From the NCBI GenBank assembly GCA_000708835.1, contig DF236999.1:3876-67875 (forward strand): DNA of 64,000 nucleotides, read 5' to 3'. Origin of the DNA: Klebsormidium nitens (taxonomy: Eukaryota > Streptophyta > Klebsormidiophyceae > Klebsormidiales > Klebsormidiaceae). Below, piece after piece: positions 47,054-59,275 of this stretch. The notes under the pieces were generated by a model. That model was given only the letters and a program-made list of their open reading frames with translations. It was not told the origin of the DNA and made no database searches. The first letter of the stretch is position 1; the number at the start of each line of letters is the position of its first letter. The translations under genes and the position numbers were made by a program.

Positions 47054-50000
47054 TTATTCATTCACGGCCCAGTCATACTTGCTGTACTGGATCGTAAACC
47101 TGGCCTTCTTGATCAGCTTGGCGAGTACCTGACTCTTTTCCTTCGGCAGGTATGGCAGCAGCCACTTCAGGCGCTCCTCGGGGGTGCTGCCAAAGTCCTC
47201 CTTGTACCAGTCCATTATCTTGGACAAAGTGACCGCTCCAGAGTCCCCGTCCACGTCAACCTCCCCTTCGACGAAAGCGGAGGCCGCGCCCTCCAACCCT
47301 GCACGAGAGCGACGCTAATTCCTGATCCTGGCTTCCCACTCGACTTCCCAAGACGGCAGGATTCAGGGAGGCAGAGTCTCTCATCCCGAAGGAAGCTCGT
47401 CCCGCAGAAAAGCAGGATTTTCCGGGGTAACGTCGTCTCACCAAATCCAAGGCGTCTCCGCCGACATGAACTCTGCCCGTTATGTACATCGATAAAAAGA
47501 CACAGGATCCGTACCAGGAAAGTCGCTTACTGGCTGATTCTTAGCATAATCAGCCACCATGCGAAAAACAGGACCGTCGACTTCTACGAAATGTTCCATC
47601 AACGGGGAACTTACCTTCGTCGAGATTTTCTGGCGTGTACAGCTTGATCGGCGGGCAGGACTTGGCCCCGCAGTTGAGCGCGAAGTGGATCCGCGGGTCG
47701 ACTGGGGGGATCGCATGGAAGCGGCGGGGATCTTTGGGCCCGAAGGGCCGCTGCTTGAGCAGGCTGGCCGACTTGGGGCGGTTGCCGCGCAGCACGCCGT
47801 GCTCGATGTCGTCCAGGGAGTAGTCGTGGCCGTCGATGTGGTACCTGCGTGTCATATCGACGGCAGAGCTCGGACACAGGCGGTACTAGGGAAGGGCCAC
47901 TTTCAGGCGTTCGAAACGGCAAACTCTTCGATCAACCTTTTCGACGAGGTCGCCTGGCCCCACTTCGAATCTGATTTCCCTGGCAAGTCGAGGGGAGAGG
48001 AAACGGAGGCCAGCTCCGAAAGCCACATGTCTCATTAAAATGCACGACTTTTTCATCACTTGCGGACTTCGTCTCAACGGCCAATCCGATGCGGCTTACT
48101 TTGTTCGACTGTAGAAGAAGAGGCGGTCGAAGAAGGAGGAAGGCGTCCCCTCCGCCACGAAGCCATGCACGACCAGCGCGTTGTACACGTTGATGAAGAA
48201 GGCCATCTTCTCCTGCCGGCTCATTGAGTACAAGTCCACCTGGAGACCACATGACCGGCTGTTACCGACTCGAAGGCGGCTGCCCGTGAAGGGGAAAGAG
48301 GCAGACACTCCGAGATGGACGAGCACCCGGCCCCTCTCTGGACGACGCCGTCTAAATGTAATCCGTACGTTCGATTCAATTGAATCATTCTGACTGTCCG
48401 CTGAATCTCGATTCAATTGAATCATTCTGACTGTCCGCTGAATCCCGAAGTCATTCAAAAGTCACGCGTAATGCTGTCCGGACTGCTTTTCCTTCAGGCG
48501 CTTCCCTTCGTTGTCTAGAAGGCAAGACTGGCAACTTTTCGGTGCAAGACAAAGCAACCAACTATCCTACATGCCCAGCTCAAAGATATTCCCGTACTAT
48601 TTGTTTCAAAATCGAGGAGGGGCCAAGACGGGAATGAGACAGCTTGCCCAACAAGACTCTGAAGATTCTCTAGGTGATTGACCTTCTGCCCCTCTGATAC
48701 AAACTTGGAACAGCCCCATGTCTAATAAGTTCACGGGTGAACACTGCACCTTCTGTGAGCAAAGTAGGACAAGGACCCAACTCAATCGGTTTGTTCATTG
48801 TCAGGCACTGCGGCTCCCTGCTCACCCGTTGAAGCTCCTCCGTAGCTTCTCGATAAGCCGCATATGTAGGACTTGCGGCAAGCTGGGAGTAAGACACCGA
48901 CTTGCCGTCCTTGGACAGAGCCTCATCATAGAGCTCCAGGATACGCCTGCGCAGCTCGCCCGCAACCTGACAAAGTGATACGTAAATGACGGGCTCGATC
49001 TTCTCCTTTCAGCCAGAGTAAAAAGATTGGTGAAACAGCGGCAAGCAAGCTACAACCGTCACCCAGAGGCTGGCTACGACATGTTGGGTGTCCTTCACAC
49101 AGACGACTTCACAGACATGTCAACAAAGTTGCGCCTGCCAATCCTTGCCAGCTTTATCATGAAGGAGAACTCCAGGCGCCACCAGCTTTACCTGTGTTGC
49201 TGATCGCGCCGGTTTCAGAAACGGTTTCCTGGCATTCAGCGCACTGCTGATAGGGGCCTCCTCCTCGACGAACATGTACAGCTTGGAGGGGCTGGCAGTG
49301 AACGGCTCTGCGTGCTCTATGTGGTGCAGGTAGTGGCGCTCCTGCAATGCTGTGCCCGTCCTCAAAGCGGATTCGTAATCTTCCTGCAGGCAAAGGGACT
49401 GGAGGGATCAACACACAGGAAGAACTTCAAAACGTGCAAAGCCGGGTTGAGATTTCTGATAAAAAGATCGTCTGAACCTTGTTCTTCGCTGACCATCGCA
49501 GAGTGTGTAAACCTTTTGTTTGAGTCTTCAAGGACACGCGAGGAAAATGAGAATGTGCTGATACTGAGTGGCTTACCTCCCCATTGTGTAACAACCAGTC
49601 AAGCGCTTCCGCACCGGTGAACACGTTGTTCAGCACAGTGAGGCCCTTGAGTTCTGTCTTGGTTTTCACTCCTTGCTTGGGATCTCTCATCTTGGTTGCA
49701 ATAGCTTCTAAGCGTTTCTCCTCCTCTTTTACTTCCTCAGGAACTTCAGATGTGCTCGTTTCGGTCTCTTTTTCTTCATTTTTACTGGATTCTTCTAGAA
49801 CAGAAGCCAACGCTTCTGGCAGAGGCTCGCTTTGTTTTTGAAGGATGGATTCGAGATCTCCCGCTTGTATGACCTGCAAAAGGATTCGAAATGTCAAACA
49901 TGGCTTGACGTATCTCACAGAATGAAAGCAGCCTTTTAATCAATGGGACCTAAACAAAGCCTGTGTTGTTTAAAAGCTTCTTCTTGTGTGCTGCCGCTGC

Positions 50001-50771
50001 TGAGTGGTAGCATCCCGTACCCCGATTACTCCTAGTGGTTTTGATCAGCAGGAGAAGAATGAATTGACGTTTCGTAAGTGTCTGCTTGTAAGACAGACCC
50101 ACCATCAGACACCTGCTGTCTCTTGTTATTGACGCAATGATGTCAGGTCACAACTTGCATGACCATTCTCCTAGTATCGATCTTTGATTATATTACCTGG
50201 AATCCAATTACCAGCATTAATACGAACGGCAATCACCGGGGCAGAAAAGAATCAACTTGCTTTGCTTGATTACCTGATCTAGGTCGTCCGCCCCTCCCAC
50301 CAGAACTCCATTGACATAAACAACCGGCACAGTTTTTCTTCCTGCTACTTGCTGCACTGTACTCCTGATGTTTGGATCCGTGCTTACATCAATCTCTTGA
50401 TACTCAATTCCCTTCTCTCTGAGGACATTCTTTGCCCTTCGGCAAAAGGGGCAGCCAGGAGTGGTGAATATTAGTGCTGATCCACTAGATTCCGCAGGAG
50501 CTTCCATCTCAGCAAGCGCTGTCGAGGAAGCGGCTACACGAGATGACCACCGCAATCGATGTCCTTCTTGCACAGTTCTAGACTGTTGTTTCATCACTGG
50601 AAAGCGATTGGCAGGAGATCTGCTTGCAATCCAAGCACCACCAGGCCGGGGTGCGATGCATGTCCATACATTCCTCTGGCCTGGAAGGCAACTCTCTGCT
50701 GAAGGTCGAGCGAGGCCACACTGGAACACTAGACAAGCTGAGCGACGGCAGGCAGCAGCCATCAACCCCAT
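47054..50771 (-). CDS. Glutaredoxin-DEP-DUF547 fusion protein
   Basis: About seven exons. The first (50771-50276) encodes a Ser/Arg/Ala-rich presumed transit peptide, then a glutaredoxin domain: ALIFTTPGCPFCRRAKNVL with a CPFC dithiol active site, the TVPVVYVNG cis-Pro segment and VGGADDLDQV. The next exon (from about 49873) has an acidic linker and a DEP-like domain (LTVLNNVFTGAEALDWLLHN). It continues with EDYESALRTGTALQERHYL and KLYMFVEEE. After a helical linker comes DUF547: VDLYSMSRQEKMAFFINVYN, ALVVHGF, YSLDDIEHGVLRGNRP and HFALNCGAKSCPPIKLY, with the end YSKYDWAVNE. The same three-domain order occurs in Arabidopsis At4g08550. The glutaredoxin part should reduce or transfer via glutathione; DUF547 function is unknown. 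Organelle targeting is inferred. Confidence 0.92.
48371..48444. repeat. 37-bp tandem duplication in an intron
   Basis: Two identical 37-base units at 48371-48407 and 48408-48444. Each contains the palindrome GATTCAATTGAATC followed by ATTCTGACTGTCCGCTGAATC. It lies in an intron of the Grx-DEP-DUF547 gene, just upstream of the exon that begins DUF547. The lack of mismatches suggests a recent duplication. Confidence 0.92.
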
Positions 50772-51410
50772 GGTCAGCTTGTGGAAATCTTTGGAGGCGT
50801 TGCAGGGCTTCCAAAGTGATCAGTCCGTATGGAGCTGGATGCAAGCTTCACAATCTGAAAGTCTACATTGCTCCTTGGAAATTGCAAAGGATTTCGACAG
50901 TGGAGCCCCATTCTTGGTCGTATGAGGAAAAATTAAAACAAAATGTTGCCAATTTGACTGCCATAATCTGAATTACAGCTACCGTACCGGTACTCCTGAA
51001 ATGGGACTGTCTGGGGCCTGGGCGGCGGCCGGCTGGGCCTAAATGGTACAACTTTTATTTTACCGTACTTGAAATAACTTCAACGAGCAGCTACCTATAC
51101 TGGTAAATCAGAGACAATTATATGCTGGAGGACAAAGAGAAGATCAACCAGCTATCAATGTTCATCAATGCATGATGTCTGCTGTGAGTGTGAGCTGATC
51201 ACAAGAAGTGAGCATTGCATGTGGGCAAACGCAGTCCCACCAACGCGCCAGCTTCAGGGGTGCCAGCATTCTTACTTGTCCTGATTGAAATTGAGTCTTT
51301 CTTATAAGCATTCAAAAGAGAAGCTTTTTCGCCACTGCCTCGAGCTGCATAAGCAAGCTGCCACCACCAGAAAAGTGTTGCTCAGAGATTCGCATAGAGA
51401 ATCAATCTCA
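50772..51410. promoter_or_regulatory. Divergent 5' spacer between Grx fusion and NUDT19-like gene
   Basis: About 640 bases, the shortest of the head-to-head spacers. The middle is AT-rich around 50920-51130. No specific motif was recognised. An in-frame Met upstream of the NUDT19-like start at 51285 exists, but the sequence before 51411 lacks family resemblance. Confidence 0.4.
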
Positions 51411-54400
51411 ATGGCTGCCGTTTTCAACCACGTTTTTGCTGGCAACCCTCTGCTGCCAGGCAAACGCGAGGTCCGCCAGACTCAAGAGGTTGCTGCTTTG
51501 CTCGCAAATGTTGGAGACGCCTGGTTCCTTCCAGTTTCTGAGGGGAAGCCCCTGGTGGCAGCCTCTCAGTCAGCAGAAAGAGTCGATTGGGAGCTTGCTT
51601 GGCAGACGTCAGATACGGCAGTTAGATACTTGAACACGCCCCAGCCAGTATCGAGCAATGCTGAGACGTTCAAGAATCTGCCAACAACAGAGGATCTTGT
51701 GTACGTTGGGGAGTTACAGGGGCGTTCGCACTACGCCTTCAACGTCCCCAAGCATGAAGGTGGCAAAAGCGCCAGTAGCAGTGGACGCTCAGATGAGCGC
51801 GCTTTGGAGAAGTTTGCCGCGCCAAGTGGGGGCTATCAAACGGCGTACCTTGATCTTCGGACTCTGATGATGGCCACCACCTTTGGCAATGCGGAGAGGA
51901 AAGAGGACCTTGCCATTGTGGGCTATGTGAGATGGCATCCATCTTAATGTCTTCTTCTGCATGCACTCAGTTGCACTGGAGCGTGAAGAACAGCAGGTTC
52001 TAGGACTTATGTTTTGGAAGGTTGTAGAAGATTGTCTCGTTAGTCAAGTTGGTGGTTCTGTCGGGGACAGACTTGGATTGAGCTTCAGATTAGCCTCGTG
52101 TTTTTGGTTCCATTTTACATTCCGGCCGCGGACAAGTGTTCTCACAAGCCTCTGGCACTGGGAAGGTTCTGCTGTTGAGCGGTTTGGGTCGAAGGGATAA
52201 GGGCAGAGACTGCGACTGCTGTTCCCTGATCGTCAGTCTCGATTGACTTCTCAATCACGTGGTCCCCGGCGATTCATTTGAATTTCAAATAAATGGTGAA
52301 CCCTCTCTTCCAGGCAAGAGCACTCCTCGGCTGGCATGCAATCAACCAATACTGCGGCAAGTGCGGCACAAAGACTGCCAGCGTTCAATTTGGGTTGCGG
52401 AGAGTCTGCCAACAGGACTCATGTCGACTGAAGCTGTATCCAAGGATCGACCCAGTAAGCGCACAACCTCGATGATCCAGATTCGGCCACTATACAACCA
52501 ATCTGAACCGTGAATGGTCAATAGCCTCACAATGAAATTGGAACTTCCCTTTGCTGACTGCTACTTATGCCTTGCCCCACTGCGGAGCTCCAAATGCAAC
52601 TCGAATCTTGAGGAATCAGGTTCTACAGCTCTTTGCGTCAAACCTGCCATCGGGTTTCAGATAATCCGATCATGGTTCCTGATCTTGGACGGTTCGGTCG
52701 ACGACAAGGCAGGCATCGGACGGCTCAAGATCAGGAACCACGCTTCAAGAGTCTGGAACCCGATGGCAAGTTTGACGCAAAGAGCTGTAAGTCTTTGCTC
52801 CTTGAACCGGAAAGGATTTGTCCAGCACCTGTTGCTTTTTCAAAAAGTCTCTCTTGAGACGAATCACTCAGAAGAAGACTTGCTTGATACGACCGGTTAT
52901 CTCTTGCAGGTGGTCATCATGTGTGTTGTGGACAAGGAGCGGGACGTAATCTTACTGGGCCGTGGCGCCAGGCACCCAAACAATATGTACTCGTGCCTGG
53001 CAGGTTTCATCGAGGTGAGATACTCGAGAGAACAGCAGTGATTCTGAGGCATCTCAATCTCGAAACCATCGGAGACGAGCAATCGCGCTGCGCCCATCTT
53101 CGAGGGCCCAGTAATCGTAAGACATGCTTTGCAAGGAGCGTTCTGAAGGCCAAAGCAAGAGGTCGACAACTTTCGCACTCAAGACGTGTCCGGCTAGATT
53201 TTCAATCCATTTTTGTACCGTGAAGATTCGAAGAGCCCAGATTCTTCTGACTTATGGAGTGCTATGTCGATCAAGTGACAGGTTATCGATCTCATGAGGC
53301 AATACCTTTTTGCATCTCGAATTGGGCGGGAGATCTGGACCTACGTGGGAGCAGTTTCCGAAGTAGTTGGTTTTGCTTGTTTTCATTCCCACTGTCCATT
53401 CGTAGAGGTTTTCTTAACCGATGTCGGCTGTGTTTCTCGTGGCAACCAATATGGACTCAGGTGTGATAGAAGATCAATAGGTCCGCTAGAATCGTCTTTT
53501 AGTGCCCGTTATCATTCTCGGCAGGGTCTGACCTAGCCCGCAGAGAGTCGTGACATCCGCAGTCAATGAGCTTCCGCTATCTGTGGATTCAAGTATCTTG
53601 TTTACTCGGACAGAGCGTACCTCCTTGCTTCGCTCGACGACTCTATCAACAGTGAGGAAAAGAAACGGTAGCCCGCCGTCACATCCACGACAGGCGGTCA
53701 TCAACAATAGAGAACTCGTTGTGGAGTGCCTCAAGCCCGTTCAAGACCTCTGCGAAGCTCGTATATTCTCAAGTTAAGGGCCTTTTCAAGACATGTTTCT
53801 CTCACGGGTGCAGCCGGGCGAGAGCCTGGAGGAGGCGGTGCGGCGGGAAACGCGCGAGGAAGTGGGCATTGAGATTGGGGACGTCGTACACCACAGCTCG
53901 CAACCGTGGCCCGGTTCGAATTCTGCTCTTCCATACCTCGAGCTCTCTGTATCCTCTTGGAGAAGCGATGCTGGTGCCATTGAGCGTCTGCCAGAACCGC
54001 CAGGTTTCAGGTCCATGAGCTGTGTCTACGCACCTTCTTGCTGCGAGAAAATGGGTTGGCCTTTCCCTGCCGCTTGTCGCCGATTGTTGGAAAGTGATTT
54101 TAGAAGGGTCGATCTGGATTTGTTTGTCTACGTCAACGGTAGCGGCTAATGGGCTCGCTTCATTTCGAAGTTGACTATGAGCAGTAGTCCCTTCAAGAGC
54201 AATGATTCGACAGCTTCCGCTTTCCGCAACAATCTTCTTTTCCGTGGTATCAAGCGCGTGCTGAACGGGCACTTCAGCGAGAGGACATCAATCTGTGCAG
54301 CCATAGTGCCACTGACCGCATCTGAACGGGTCGCTCGCTTTGCCCTTCTCGGTGCAGTTGGTTTCGGCACGCAGCAGTGCCAACTCATGGTGGGTTTCTT

Positions 54401-55010
54401 TGCGTTCGCCAAAACCGTCGAGATAAACGTCGACGAGGCAGAGCTCGCAGGTGGGGGCAGACTCTACTCGGCAGTCTCGCACTGGCTGGTTGTGCTCCTA
54501 GGTTCTTTTCGAATGAAGCATCATGTGACCAATTGTTAGGGGCTTTGTTCGAGCAGCGGATGTGCTCACGAATCATTGTTGCGGAGTCATATGCCTGCCA
54601 AGTATTTCTTCGTCAAAACGATCGGCTGCAGCGACACTGCGAGTCTGTGTTCGCTCGACAAACTCTCTTCGAAAAGGTGACCAGGTTTGTGTTGCGTGTC
54701 TCTTCCTTGCTAGCCGGAAGCAGACTATAAAGTCCCCCGCTTTGTTGCTGCAGATGCTCGGTGGTTTACCCGCAGTGAGGTCCGGGCCGCCTTCTCAGAG
54801 GAAGTGTACGGCTCCGCACAGCGGGATGCTCAGGAAAAGATTGCCAAGGCCTGCTTTGACAGAGTGGAAGGTGGAGAAGCAAAGATAGCGGACTTACGAG
54901 GACGGACGGAGCCATCAGCGTTGTTTGTGCCTGGTGCTTATGCAATCGCACATCATTTGATACTTGCGTGGTTGAACAAGGAAACAGGGAAGCTGCTTAG
55001 TCGAGTCTAA
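51411..55010 (+). CDS. NUDT19: NUDT19-like NADH pyrophosphatase (Nudix hydrolase)
   Basis: Six exons join in phase, about 51411-51925, 52317-52469, 52911-53011, 53819-53911, 54358-54452 and 54754-55010. The N-terminal domain starts MAAVFNHVFAGNPLLPGKRE, as in NADH pyrophosphatases. A zinc-ribbon-like part has YCGKCG and, further on, a CX4C, then KLYPRIDP. The Nudix box is split by an intron: AGFIE joins PGESLEEAVRRETREEVGI and fits G-x5-E-x7-RE-U-x-EE-x-G-U. The family motif SQPWP and QLMVGFFAFA follow, then DARWFTRSEV. The enzyme should hydrolyse NAD(P)H to NMNH and AMP using Mg2+. The C-terminus is SRV, a possible non-canonical peroxisomal PTS1. The third intron carries the palindromic repeat. 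Confidence 0.92.
52623..52789. repeat. MITE-like palindromic repeat, copy B
   Basis: Two arms of about 75 bases (52623-52697 and 52714-52789) are imperfect reverse complements around a short centre. Outer ends read CTACAGCTCTTTGCGTCAAA and TTTGACGCAAAGAGCTGTAA. It sits in the intron between IDP and VVIM of the NUDT19-like gene. A related sequence occurs at 42300-42435. There is no transposase frame and I see no clear target-site duplication, so it would be a non-autonomous element. Confidence 0.85.
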
Positions 55011-56006
55011 TCTTGTTTGGGACGATGCTTATTGAGATCATATAGCCCGCAGAGCGTACTTACATTAATGGTTCGCAATGGGGGCCCCGGGGCTGCCGCC
55101 ATAGCTGGGGGGCCGCCAAAGGACGGGCGGCTCGGCAAGCACGTACAGTAGAACTGAAGCTATGGTTCATGGCTAAGCTTCAGGACGTACAGTGCCGGTA
55201 CACCAAGACGTAAAGTGCCAAGATCGCCGAGCTTCATGAATTAAGGTGGTCATGCATAGTTGCAGCAAGAAAAAACATGTACAGCTATATTCCCCGAATG
55301 ATCACTACAATTGTGCTGCACACGCGCAAAATTTCTTAACATGCATGCTCGGATCGACATAAATGGGTTGCATGATCGATTGGAATGCGAGACTTTTCTA
55401 GTGGCATATATTATTGTCGAGCGACTTGAATGATCGAATGGTTTTGATTGAGGGCCCGCGGCCATGCACATTATAAGGCAGTCGATCTCTTAATGCATCA
55501 TGGTCGCAGCGTTTGCTCGCATGATTCTAATGCTGATGGTGCTGGCAGTGGCACGCACTATTGCATGGTTCGCCCAAACGCGCTTATGCATGATCGAAAG
55601 GAATTGCCATCAAAACGTTTGCATGTGCAGAAGCTGCATGATTGAGACGGTCAGAATTGCGCGAAGAAATCAGCTAGCAGCCTCTATAGATAGCACCGGG
55701 CCCGAGCGGTCGCAACCATATGCATGGAGCTGATGGATTACGTACTGAATATTTTCATATGTGATCAAAACAAGTTCCGAAGATGATACAGCGCAAACCA
55801 CGGCCAAGAGGCAGCATAGGTATCATGCCATCCCGTGCAACATTTTTATGCGATTCTACTTCTTTCTAGTACCTCAAGTTGATGACTGCAATCGTCATAC
55901 ATCCGATCGATCTCCTGCTCTGTCATGGTTGAATTGCTGACATGTCAGTGATGGCCAGATGGATTCGCAGCAGGTAATCAGATTTTACATGCCCAGTGAT
56001 GCAGGG
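55011..56006. other. Convergent 3' spacer between NUDT19-like and PLP3 genes
   Basis: No gene is supported. GC-rich palindromic words appear at 55080-55140 (GGGGCCCC, GGGGGGCC), followed from 55240 to 55720 by ATGCAT/GATCGA-rich sequence. Several small frames exist without splice or family support. Confidence 0.6.
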
Positions 56007-58988
56007 TTAGTCCGAATCAGAGTCGTTATTCTGTGCATGCTTGCTCGTCCGTATTTTCGTCTCCTGCTCATCATCACTATCGTACTTCACCACCTTCGGA
56101 ACGACGACACCTGCACATAATCGCGACGGGTTCAGATCCAGCACTTTATTGTACAATGGGTGAGCGGAACGATCTCAGCAAGCTTTCAAAAGCCCCAGCT
56201 CTTTCGGGTATCAGCACACGAATGTTATTCAGCAACATGGACCGCAGATTGGATCACAGCTGCCCGTGGTCGTTCCGTGAAGACAAACGCTGCGACAGAG
56301 CTTGCAATCAGGGGACCACGACAGGAAAGCATCGTACCTGCTCTTTCGAGTCTTCGTTCCAATCGAACGGTCGCAAAGTCGTCGACGCCCCCCAGCTCCT
56401 CGAACCCGACAATGCGATCGATGGCAACTCCGTTTCTGGAGACGAATAATAATTGATGGATGTGCAGAGTACAGGCACGCGTATCTGCATTCGACCACAA
56501 TCCCTATGCAACCAGTGCTTTGTTACAGGCATACAAATCATGCATTCACTTGACGAGTGGGTGGGAAACTATTGCTCGAAGCACATTCTCACAACAACCA
56601 CCAAACGCTCCTGCGAACATAGGAGTCTCGAGTAAGAGAGGTCGCTGCAAAGGAGAGGCCAAGAAAAGGAGGCGGCGGCTTACTTGAACAGTATAACGCA
56701 GGGCAGCACCTTGATGCCTAGCTTCGTGACGAAGAACGGACACTTCTGCGAACAATACAGCCACTGTAGATTTAGCGGGCAGAAAGGCGGATGTCTGATT
56801 CAAATTGGTGATTGCAACGTCTTTCCACGAAGCATGCCCGGTGGCTCAAAGACCTTATCACAATACATTATGAACACAGCCAAAGCACTTGCCTTAAAAG
56901 TAACCGCATAATATGTAGGTAGGGGTCCCTTGGAGGTAAGATTCGTTTTCAGCAAGTTGGTTGTCAGGACGGCCAGAAAGGTTCTGCACTCACTTCTGCA
57001 TCGACTTTGATGAACTTGGTGTCGAAGTACTTCCCAACGACCAGCCGCAGATGCTTGTCGACAATCCTGTATAGGTGGAGAGGCCAATATGAAACTCGGT
57101 GGGAATATACTCCGATGTCAAATAATTGGCGGGAAACATATCGCTCCATGTGGACTTCCTCGCACCGTAACCGCAGAACCCCCTGAGCTTTACATCTGCT
57201 GTCGTCGAGTCGTTCACAGCGACCTGAAGGAGGGGGTTCTGAAGAACCCTTCTACAGTGTGTCACAGCGGCAAAGCGCGCACACTATCGCGACACATGAT
57301 GCATGACCAGGTGGTTTCAAATCACAAAAGCAGGATGCTCTGTTGCTCAGAATCACAGGAACCGCTTACCAGAGGTGGACAACCAAGCCTGGAGCTATGA
57401 GAAAACACTTACTTGCACCTTTCGAATTCGTGGTGGTAAAAGTGACAGACTACCCGCTCGCTTCCCGTCACCTCCGCCAGGAACTCGGCTTCCTCAATCT
57501 GTACCAAAAGAGAAGAAGAAAGAAATGCGAATCCAGGAAACGGCGTGAGGACGAGTGACAACCGAGAAGAGTTCGAACGGCCCCCAAATCTGAGCAGCAT
57601 TGAACCGAAAACATCCCAAAATTGTATTCTTCAGAGGATTGATTGGCAAAGTAGGCACTCTCGTCTAACCTCAGCTTTCATTATAGGAGGCCCATTGCGT
57701 GTGGGGTCCAGAGAAGTTTACCAAAGTTGGATTCATGCGCTTCTGGAAAGTAGGGCCATACTGCAACGCCATGCTGTTACATGATTGGAAACCCCTCCAA
57801 GGACCTAATCGATCATTGAACTCCTCACCTCTTTGTACTCGCCATGTCCTTTCTGCTGCAAGGACGCCCGCTTCTCCGACTCTCTCTGCAGATAATAATC
57901 CTACTTATGACAAGTTGATACAGAATGACGAGGTCCGACGTGACACCTTGAGAAGACGTGCCAATCATGTGAGCACTCAGTTGAAGCGAGTTGCGAAGCT
58001 CCTCCTGCTTTTCTAACTCCAGTCGCTTGCGTCAGCCAAGTCTCATGAAGAGGCTGAAGTGCTCACCTTCAAAGCTGCTATCCTGTCAGCGTGCAGCTTT
58101 TCTAGTTCTGGGTCCTGTACACAGGTGACACCACGTTGATGCAGAAAGTTCTATGCGACAGCAGAAAGGTGTTGCCCTGACACTTGCAGATTGACAGTAA
58201 CAGGCCATGCTTGCAAACACCTACTTCGCAGCTCACAAACCCACGTTAGGTATGTCCTGGTCATGGTCCAACCGTGAGAGAATGCAGTGTGCCCAGGAAA
58301 AGGTGCTGCTTGCACCAGGTAAGATACTCACATCTTCCAAGTCGTCCATGTCCACTTCATCAAATTTCAGGGAGTTGTCGCCCTTGCCTTGGGCCAGAAG
58401 TTCCTGCAAGAGTGGTGTGAGATCATTGCCTGTCCAAATTGTTCGGCAGGTTTTCAATGTCGGAGTTTCGCAGACTGTTTTTCTGCTGGGCTGCTGATGG
58501 TTACAGGCAGTACTGCCATCAGAACGAGGTTCTACGGGAGCAGAGAGGAATGGGCGGCCATGCAAGCTGAAGAGCTATTTTAGCAGCTCAAAACAAGAGG
58601 TGCCACCAGAATATACGGCCTTTTTGAAAGCAGCCTTTGCGAACTGGCCTCGTCAGGTGTAATCCAAAACTGTCAAGCAGCGACTTGGCTTGTCTAATGA
58701 GTGCAAGAGACAAGCTGCACCACCCTATCTTAGACCACAAGTTGAGTTTCATCCTGTATCCCATAAGCCCAAAAAAGCATTATTTCTGAGGCAAGGTTGC
58801 CTTTTAAAAGTCCTGAAGTTTCTTTCCACAAAGACGGGCACTAAGGCTTGATGCCTGGAGCCTCCAGACTTTTGACTAGCCTGCCTCACCTTCTTGTAGT
58901 CCCTGGCAGCTGCCTGCAGAGCGGTGCCAAACGCCATGTCAGACATGGTCCCCCGGAACTTGTCCGGATCCATGTTGTGATTTGCCAT
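56007..58988 (-). CDS. PLP3: Phosducin-like protein 3 (TXNDC9-type thioredoxin-fold cochaperone)
   Basis: About nine small exons join into the full family order. The start is MANHNMDPDKFRGTMSDMAF (an internal MDPDK start at 58973 is possible), then ARDYKK. Next are LLAQGKGDNSLKFDEVDMDD, DPELEKLHADRIAALK (exon near 58118-58071), KQEELRNSL and a 27-base exon QKGHGEYKE near 57860. Then come IEEAEFLAEVTGSERVVCHF, IVDKHLRLVVGKYFDTKFIK, KCPFFVTKLGIKVLPCVILF, VAIDRIVGFEELGGVDDF and the acidic tail KVVKYDSDDEQETK ending DSDSD. The thioredoxin fold lacks the CxxC redox pair (HHEFERCK at that site), as in TXNDC9/PLP3. These proteins act with the CCT chaperonin in tubulin folding in the cytosol. The connection between the exons near 58071 and 57860 was not fully resolved. 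Confidence 0.9.
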
Positions 58989-59193
58989 GTTGCAAATCGA
59001 ATCCACTTAGCGGGGATAGCGGATTGTTGAGCTAGATCTAGATAATACGGATGACAAGACACAAGGTTCCAAGGAAGGACAGTATTCTCTGATATTGATC
59101 TGATCGCGCCCTCAACATCCCTTGTGCAAGCTGGAAGAGAAGAAAACTGAATGGCAACTTGAAGAACGAAGCTGAAGCCTCATCCAGGCAATT

Positions 59194-59202
59194 CTAGGGT
59201 TT
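59194..59202 (-). promoter_or_regulatory. Telo-box (AAACCCTAG, reverse orientation)
   Basis: CTAGGGTTT on the plus strand. It is the first of three related words in the PLP3-RGLG spacer. Confidence 0.6.
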
Positions 59203-59237
59203 GCTGAGTGCTCCTTCAAGTTCCAAGTTCCAAGTCA

Positions 59238-59246
59238 AAACCCTAG
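59238..59246 (+). promoter_or_regulatory. Telo-box (AAACCCTAG)
   Basis: Exact AAACCCTAG, 36 bases after the inverted copy. Telo-boxes in plants are bound by TRB and Pur-alpha type factors and are common in promoters of translation and cell-cycle genes. Confidence 0.6.
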
Positions 59247-59275
59247 CTATTGCGAAGCGTGTGGCGCGCCGCCGC

